A DNA stretch of 64,000 nucleotides, taken from positions 3,410,001 through 3,474,000 of the forward strand of contig NZ_CP113116.1 of assembly GCF_026625985.1 (NCBI RefSeq), written 5' to 3'. Shown piece after piece: positions 55,642 through 64,000 of this stretch; the stretch's first letter is position 1; each line of letters opens with the position of its first letter. Below the pieces are notes generated by a model. The model was not told where the DNA came from and did no database searches. It was given only the letters and a program-made list of their open reading frames with translations. Made by a program: the position numbers and the translations under genes. Source of the stretch: Mycobacterium sp. Aquia_213 (lineage in GTDB: Bacteria > Actinomycetota > Actinomycetes > Mycobacteriales > Mycobacteriaceae).

Positions 55642-56367
55642 TCAGTACTCGATGATCCTAGTCAGGTACGGCGTCATGCCGGGCTTGCGCACGGCGCTCA
55701 CGGTCACCTTGCCCGCGCTTCCGGAGGCCTCCAGCATCTGGCCGTTGCCCAGATACATGGTGACGTGCTGGCCGCCGCCGGGGCCGTAGAAGATCAGGTC
55801 GCCGCGCCGTGCCTCACTCGGAGGAATGTGGCGCCCGGCGTTGTACTGGTCACCGGAGAACCGCGGGATCAGCACGCCCACCCCGGCGAACCCGTACCGC
55901 ATCAGCCCCGAGCAGTCGAACCCGGTGATGTTGGCGCCGTCGTCGATGCCCTTGCTCGGGCCCTGTAGCGAACCGCCACCCCACGAATACGGCACACCCA
56001 TCTGGGCGCCCATCCGGCGGATCACGTACTCGATGGCCTGACGGCCATTCGCCCGCGGAATCTTTGCGCCCGGGTTGCTGGGCGTGGCAGCGGCGGCGGG
56101 CGCATCCCCGCCGAGGTTGATCCCGAGCCCGCTCAGAAATTGCTTGCCCAGGTCCATCGTGGTCTGGGTGGCCTGCGCGGTGGCCTGCAGCGAGGCGTTC
56201 GCCACCGCCAGCGGGTCGCCGGGGGCGCCGGCACTGATGGTCGCCGGCAGCGTCGGATCCCAGGCGCCGGGGTCGGCGTTGGACGGAGCGGCGACGGACA
56301 ACATCAGCCCGGTCACCAAAGTGGTGACCCAGGCCAGGTTGACCAGGCGAAAACGCTTCTGCCGCAT
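55642..56367 (-). CDS. ripB: Peptidoglycan endopeptidase RipB (NlpC/P60)
   Basis: A 241-residue secreted D-glutamyl-mDAP endopeptidase, the same length as Rv1478. A signal peptide (LVNLAWVTTLVTGLMLSVAA, cut near SNADP) is followed by a linker and an NlpC/P60 domain with catalytic Cys in ITGFDCSGLMRYGF, His in GGGQHVTMYLG and the third residue Glu in MLEASG. It lacks the coiled coil of RipA. It lies 10 bases after ripA. Confidence 0.96.
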   Translation of the reverse strand: MRQKRFRLVNLAWVTTLVTGLMLSVAAPSNADPGAWDPTLPATISAGAPGDPLAVANASLQATAQATQTTMDLGKQFLSGLGINLGGDAPAAAATPSNPGAKIPRANGRQAIEYVIRRMGAQMGVPYSWGGGSLQGPSKGIDDGANITGFDCSGLMRYGFAGVGVLIPRFSGDQYNAGRHIPPSEARRGDLIFYGPGGGQHVTMYLGNGQMLEASGSAGKVTVSAVRKPGMTPYLTRIIEY

Positions 56368-56377
56368 AGCTCCTCGT

Positions 56378-57817
56378 TTAGTAGTCGATGTAGCGGATCA
56401 CGTATGGCGTCATGCCGCTGGTGCGCACCGGCGCAACGCGCACCTTCAAACCGATGTCGGGAGCCTCGAGCATCTGGCCCTGACCGAGATAGATCGTCAC
56501 GTGCTGGCTTCCGCCCGGGCCGTAGAAAATGACGTCGCCGCGGCGCATTTGGGAGGACGGGATCTTGCGGCCCATGCCGTACTGCGAACCCGAATAGTGC
56601 GGCAACTTGATGCCCACCCCGGCGAACGAGTACAAGACCAGGCCCGAGCAGTCGAAGCCGGTGATGCCGGCGCCGGAGTCGATTCCGTGGCTTGGGCCGG
56701 CCGCGTTGCCGCCGCCCCACGAGTAGGGCACGCCGATCTGCGACATGCCGCGGCGGATCACGTATTCGGAGGCCTGCCGACCGTAGACCCGCGGAATACG
56801 TCCCCCGACCCCACCCGGTGTGGCGTTGGTGATCCCGGTGTCGTCGGGCTTGAGAATGCCGAGTGATTGCAGGAAGCCCTTGCCCATGCCGGCGGTGACC
56901 TGCGTCGAGGTGGCCGAGATGCCCAGGACCTGGTTGATCACCGCGACTGGGTCACCCGGGATGTTGGCACTCGGCACCATCGGAAGCGTGGGATCCCAAC
57001 CGTCCCAATGCCGTCCGCCGGACGGAGCCGTCCCGGCCGGCGCTCCCGGATCCCACCGGTCGCCCGACGTCGGCGCACCGGGGTCTCCCGCGCCGGTCGA
57101 CCAATGCGCGGACGCGAGTTGCGCCTGCTGGAGCTTGGCCTCGGCCTCGTCCCGCTCGGCGGCCAGGCGGGTGATCTGCTCACGCTGTTCTTCGAATTTC
57201 TGCTTCGAGTTGGTGAGCGCGGCGACGGCGGCATCCTGGCTGGATTTTGCGTCGGCAGCGGCCTTTTCGGCTTTCTGCTTGGCCAGCCGCGCCGCGGACT
57301 CCTTGTTCACCTGCTCGGTGCGCGCCCGCTGCAGGTTGTCCATCACCGTCTGGGAACTGGCCGCCAGGGTCCTCGAGGCGCTTTCGGTGGCGATGATGTC
57401 CTCGGGACTGCGCGCGGTCAGGTAGCTGCCCGACGGACCATTCATATAGGTAGCCGCCGCGAAGGTGTCGAAACGACGTTGGGCCGCAGCGATTGCCGCG
57501 TTGGCATCCTTGACCGATTGCTGGCTGACTTCGAGGTCGTGCTCCGCTGCGGTCACGTTGTCCCGTGCGGTCTCCACATCGACCAGGGCCTTGTTGACGG
57601 CCTCTTGCTCGCCTTGGATTTCGGCACTCAGGTCTTCCAGGCGCTGGTTGGCCTTGGCGACGTTGGCGATCAGCACGCCGAGGCTGTCGGCGTTCGGATC
57701 AGCCTGCGCCAGACCCGGTGTGGTGAAGAGCACGGCCACACTCAGGACCGCCGGAATGACCGGACGAACCAGCCTGGCGAACGGTCGCGCGGCAGAGCCC
57801 CGGCGTGTGAGTCTCAT
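56378..57817 (-). CDS. ripA: Peptidoglycan endopeptidase RipA (NlpC/P60)
   Basis: A 479-residue secreted cell-division hydrolase, close to the 472 residues of Rv1477. It has a signal peptide ending in GLAQADPN, a long coiled coil (about residues 45-235, rich in Ala/Glu/Lys/Gln) that acts as an inhibitory segment in the family, a Gly/Pro-rich linker (GAPTSGDRWDPGAPAGT) and an NlpC/P60 domain with Cys in ITGFDCSGLVLYSF, His in GGSQHVTIYLG and Glu in MLEAPD. It is first in ripA-ripB; the 240-base gap upstream must contain its promoter. Confidence 0.97.
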   Translation of the reverse strand: MRLTRRGSAARPFARLVRPVIPAVLSVAVLFTTPGLAQADPNADSLGVLIANVAKANQRLEDLSAEIQGEQEAVNKALVDVETARDNVTAAEHDLEVSQQSVKDANAAIAAAQRRFDTFAAATYMNGPSGSYLTARSPEDIIATESASRTLAASSQTVMDNLQRARTEQVNKESAARLAKQKAEKAAADAKSSQDAAVAALTNSKQKFEEQREQITRLAAERDEAEAKLQQAQLASAHWSTGAGDPGAPTSGDRWDPGAPAGTAPSGGRHWDGWDPTLPMVPSANIPGDPVAVINQVLGISATSTQVTAGMGKGFLQSLGILKPDDTGITNATPGGVGGRIPRVYGRQASEYVIRRGMSQIGVPYSWGGGNAAGPSHGIDSGAGITGFDCSGLVLYSFAGVGIKLPHYSGSQYGMGRKIPSSQMRRGDVIFYGPGGSQHVTIYLGQGQMLEAPDIGLKVRVAPVRTSGMTPYVIRYIDY

Positions 57818-58057
57818 TCGACTTTGCTCCCCTTGGGCTTAACGCGGACGGCGGCGCCAGCCCCATTTTTCTCTACAAGCGCCAAAGACAACACGAGCAT
57901 CATTTGCACCGTACGTCACACGGGTCGCCGGGGAAATGCTCGTCACAAATCGCAACCCTCTACGTGCGTTTAATGTGACCGAACGGTGATCTGCCCGATT
58001 TGCGGTGGAACATCGGGGGTTTGCCCCCACCCAATCGGCCGAGTCAGATATGCGTGC

Positions 58058-58621
58058 TTAGACGCCCTTAGCGGGCTCTGCGGTATGAGTTTCTGCCGCA
58101 TTCACCGAGGTTGCTGCCCGCCTGCTGCGCAGCTGCAGGAACCGGGCGCCGACGGCCGCGGCGAGCACGCCGATAAGCAGGAAAATAGTCAGCCCGGTCC
58201 AAGGAAATTCGGGGGTTTTCAGCTCGTGCAAAAAGTGCTGCGCCGAGACCACCGGGTTGCCCGTCTTGGCGATGTCTTCGCCGGCTTCGAGGGTGACGCG
58301 CGGGAACTGCGTGCTGTAGGTGCCGACGAAGTTCGGGCTGAGCGTCAAGACCGTGGCGTCGTGATAGTCGGCGCCGACCACGGTGGAGATATCACGTAGC
58401 GGCGTGTCGTTCGGCGGGTTGTGGTCGAGCAAAACGATTTTCAGGTTGATACCCGCGGCATGAGCCTGGTTGACCACGTCGAGCAGGGCCGGCATCGCGT
58501 CCGGCGGCGCACTGACCCCGGCGGCGGCAACCTGCGCTTTGACCGCCGTCATATCGACGTCTTGGGGGATGTAGGCGGGCAGGATCGGAACGGTCTGAAC
58601 GAAAGAGTCGTGCCCGGTCAT
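58058..58621 (-). CDS. Rv1476-like membrane protein
   Basis: A 187-residue protein. The first 135 residues form a soluble alpha/beta domain (DMTAVKAQVAAAGVSAPPDA, VVGADYHDATVLTLSPNFVG), and one helix (WTGLTIFLLIGVLAAAVGARFL) anchors a short basic C-terminal tail. The length and place, divergent from acn and upstream of ripA, match Rv1476. Function is unknown. Confidence 0.9.
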   Translation of the reverse strand: MTGHDSFVQTVPILPAYIPQDVDMTAVKAQVAAAGVSAPPDAMPALLDVVNQAHAAGINLKIVLLDHNPPNDTPLRDISTVVGADYHDATVLTLSPNFVGTYSTQFPRVTLEAGEDIAKTGNPVVSAQHFLHELKTPEFPWTGLTIFLLIGVLAAAVGARFLQLRSRRAATSVNAAETHTAEPAKGV

Positions 58622-58741
58622 GGTGCCCTCCTGCCCTCCAAACAGCCCAGCGCTACAGGCACCGTACGCGAACAGTCGGCAAAAGGGGTTTCAACCCGGC
58701 CCCGACCCGACGACACTGAAAAATTGGAGTCCCGCTTTATA

Positions 58742-58757
58742 TAGGACAAGCGTACTG
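58742..58757 (+). promoter_or_regulatory. AcnR operator upstream of acn
   Basis: TAGGACAAGCGTACTG fits the AcnR consensus of Corynebacterium, CAGNACnnncGTACTG, except for the first base. It lies 65 bases before the acn start, and a likely -10 element (TAGAGT, 58759-58764) follows at once, so bound repressor would block the promoter. An AcnR-like TetR gene lies directly downstream of acn. Confidence 0.75.
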
Positions 58758-58821
58758 TTAGAGTTGCACCGCACCGCCGACACGGCCCGTCGGCGGCAGA
58801 ACTTAATCCCAGGGAGTTGAT

Positions 58822-61656
<2,835 letters not shown>

Positions 61657-61681
61657 CCCAAGCCGACCCACGCCCGGGCCC

Positions 61682-62257
61682 ATGCCAAAAGTCAGCGAGG
61701 ACCATCTGGCGGCTCGCCGTCGTCAGATCCTTGACGGCGCTCGTCGTTGCTTCGCCCAACACGGCTATGACCGAGCCACGGTTCGCCGGCTGGAGCAGTC
61801 GATCGGGATGTCGCGTGGTGCGATCTTCCACCACTTCCGGGACAAGGACGCACTGTTTTTCGCACTGGCGCACGAGGACGCCGAGCGGATGGCCGACGTT
61901 GCGTCGCGCGAGGGTCTCATCCAGGTGATGCGCGACATGCTCGCCGCGCCCGAGCAGTTCGACTGGTTGGCCACCCGGTTGGAGATCGCGCGCAAGCTGC
62001 GCAACGACCCCGCGTTCAGCCGCGGATGGTCGGAGCGTTCCGCGGAACTGGCGGCGGCGACACACGATCGACTGCAACGGCAGAAGGAAGCACACCGGGT
62101 GCGCGACGACGTACCGGGCGACGTGTTGCAGTGTTACCTGGAACTGGTCCTGGACGGATTGGTGGCCCGGCTGGCCTCCGGGGAACATCCGCAGCGGCTG
62201 TCCGCCGTCCTCGACTTGGTGGAGAACTCGGTGCGCCGCAACGATTCTGGGCCCTAG
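61682..62257 (+). CDS. acnR: TetR-family regulator, AcnR-like
   Basis: A 191-residue TetR repressor. The N-terminal HTH is RRRQILDGARRCFAQHGYDRATVRRLEQSIGMSRGAIFHHF (given in overlapping pieces: RRQILDGARRCF, RATVRRLEQSIG, SRGAIFHHF), with the rest a ligand-binding helical bundle. The ATG at 61682 is fixed by the family N-terminus (SEDHLAARRRQI). It is downstream of acn as Rv1474c is of Rv1475c, and is expected to bind the operator at 58742 and autoregulate the pair. Confidence 0.93.
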   Translation: MPKVSEDHLAARRRQILDGARRCFAQHGYDRATVRRLEQSIGMSRGAIFHHFRDKDALFFALAHEDAERMADVASREGLIQVMRDMLAAPEQFDWLATRLEIARKLRNDPAFSRGWSERSAELAAATHDRLQRQKEAHRVRDDVPGDVLQCYLELVLDGLVARLASGEHPQRLSAVLDLVENSVRRNDSGP

Positions 62258-62271
62258 CGGGCCGCGGCCCG
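62258..62271. terminator. GC-rich palindrome between convergent genes
   Basis: CGGGCCGCGGCCCG starts directly after the AcnR-like gene's stop and is a perfect 14-base palindrome, 10 bases before the stop of the convergent small HTH gene. It can form a tight hairpin in both transcripts. No T-run, as is common in mycobacteria. Confidence 0.4.
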
Positions 62272-62281
62272 AGTGCGCGCT

Positions 62282-62473
62282 CTAGCGGTGTCGCGACGTG
62301 TGATTTGGTCCGCCCCGGCTGCGCATCGTGGTACCCGACTCGCGCAGCATGCTGTGAATCGACCCGTACGACCTGCCGGTGTTGGCGACGAGCTTGCGAA
62401 TGCTCGCTCCGCTCTCGTAGGCATTGCGCAGCTCGTGCAACAACTCGGCGCGCATCTCTTTCGACTTTGCCAC
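62282..62473 (-). CDS. Small helix-turn-helix protein (Rv1473A-like)
   Basis: A 63-residue protein with an HTH: MRAELLHELRNAYESGASIRKL, then VANTGRSYGSIHSMLRESG as the recognition helix, and a basic tail (RSRGGPNH). The start GTG 62473 gives the length of Rv1473A; a GTG 12 bases upstream is also possible. It lies on the same strand as the ABC-F gene and behind it. Function not known, probably DNA binding. Confidence 0.85.
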   Translation of the reverse strand: MAKSKEMRAELLHELRNAYESGASIRKLVANTGRSYGSIHSMLRESGTTMRSRGGPNHTSRHR

Positions 62474-62576
62474 TGACCCCTCCACGCTTGAATCTCAAAC
62501 CCAAGCACCAAGGGTAAGAACTCGCTGTCGTGCGCGTGTCGATTTCGCAGAATTCGCGTGTGATGAGTTAGGGGGC

Positions 62577-64000
<1,424 letters not shown>

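Noticed and set aside
57818..58057. MtrA-like direct repeats (GTGAC) upstream of ripA
   Set aside because: TGTGAC copies are seen but their spacing does not fit the published paired site well enough to call.

Overview
The window is chromosomal DNA of a slow-growing, non-tuberculous Mycobacterium. The right half carries, in reversed orientation, the gene order of M. tuberculosis Rv1473-Rv1497: ABC-F ATPase, Rv1473A-like, AcnR-like, acn, Rv1476-like, ripA, ripB, moxR1, DUF58, VWA, fabG1-inhA, hemH, Rv1486c-like, NfeD, SPFH, TVP38, mutAB, meaB and lipL. High GC, frequent GTG and TTG starts and 4-bp GTGA/ATGA gene overlaps fit this. The species cannot be fixed from the sequence alone.

Positions 1-6250 hold an export cassette: the end of one MmpL transporter, a complete second MmpL, and a tightly coupled DrrA-DrrB-DrrC ABC exporter. 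Positions 6260-25100 are a mosaic of nucleotide-sugar and glycosylation genes: GDP-L-fucose synthesis (gmdA-epiA, with an Rv1513-like FkbM methyltransferase), a second GDP-mannose dehydratase coupled to a GT4 glycosyltransferase, and a CDP-glucose branch (rfbF-rfbG). Beside these lie two AT-rich sugar reductases, a 3,5-epimerase and a sugar C-methyltransferase. This part is full of gene decay: a truncated epimerase, a transposase end, an aminotransferase start, a CmcI methyltransferase reduced to its two ends, and a frameshifted second rfbG.

Positions 25100-37200 hold four paralogous GT1 glycosyltransferases, four small-molecule O-methyltransferases of TylF type or similar, a sugar epimerase and a sulfotransferase. 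This is the gene set of mycobacterial glycopeptidolipid or lipooligosaccharide loci: deoxysugars are made and attached, O-methylated (and perhaps sulfated), and the lipid is exported by MmpL and Drr. The site matches the variable Rv1498-Rv1526 interval of M. tuberculosis. The parts list predicts a surface glycolipid with fucose or rhamnose-type sugars and a C-methyl-branched 6-deoxyhexose made through a CDP-sugar; the lipid itself is inferred.

Positions 37460-64000 are conserved housekeeping: lipL, methylmalonyl-CoA mutase with its chaperone, membrane quality-control genes (SPFH/NfeD), haem synthesis, the FAS-II genes fabG1-inhA, the MoxR-DUF58-VWA set, the peptidoglycan hydrolases RipA/RipB, and aconitase with its TetR regulator and a recognisable AcnR operator. 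The most notable items for follow-up are the C-methyl CDP-sugar cassette and its truncated neighbours, a small cysteine-rich reading frame coupled to an epimerase gene, the sulfotransferase, and the trail of relic genes that records how the variable region was rearranged.
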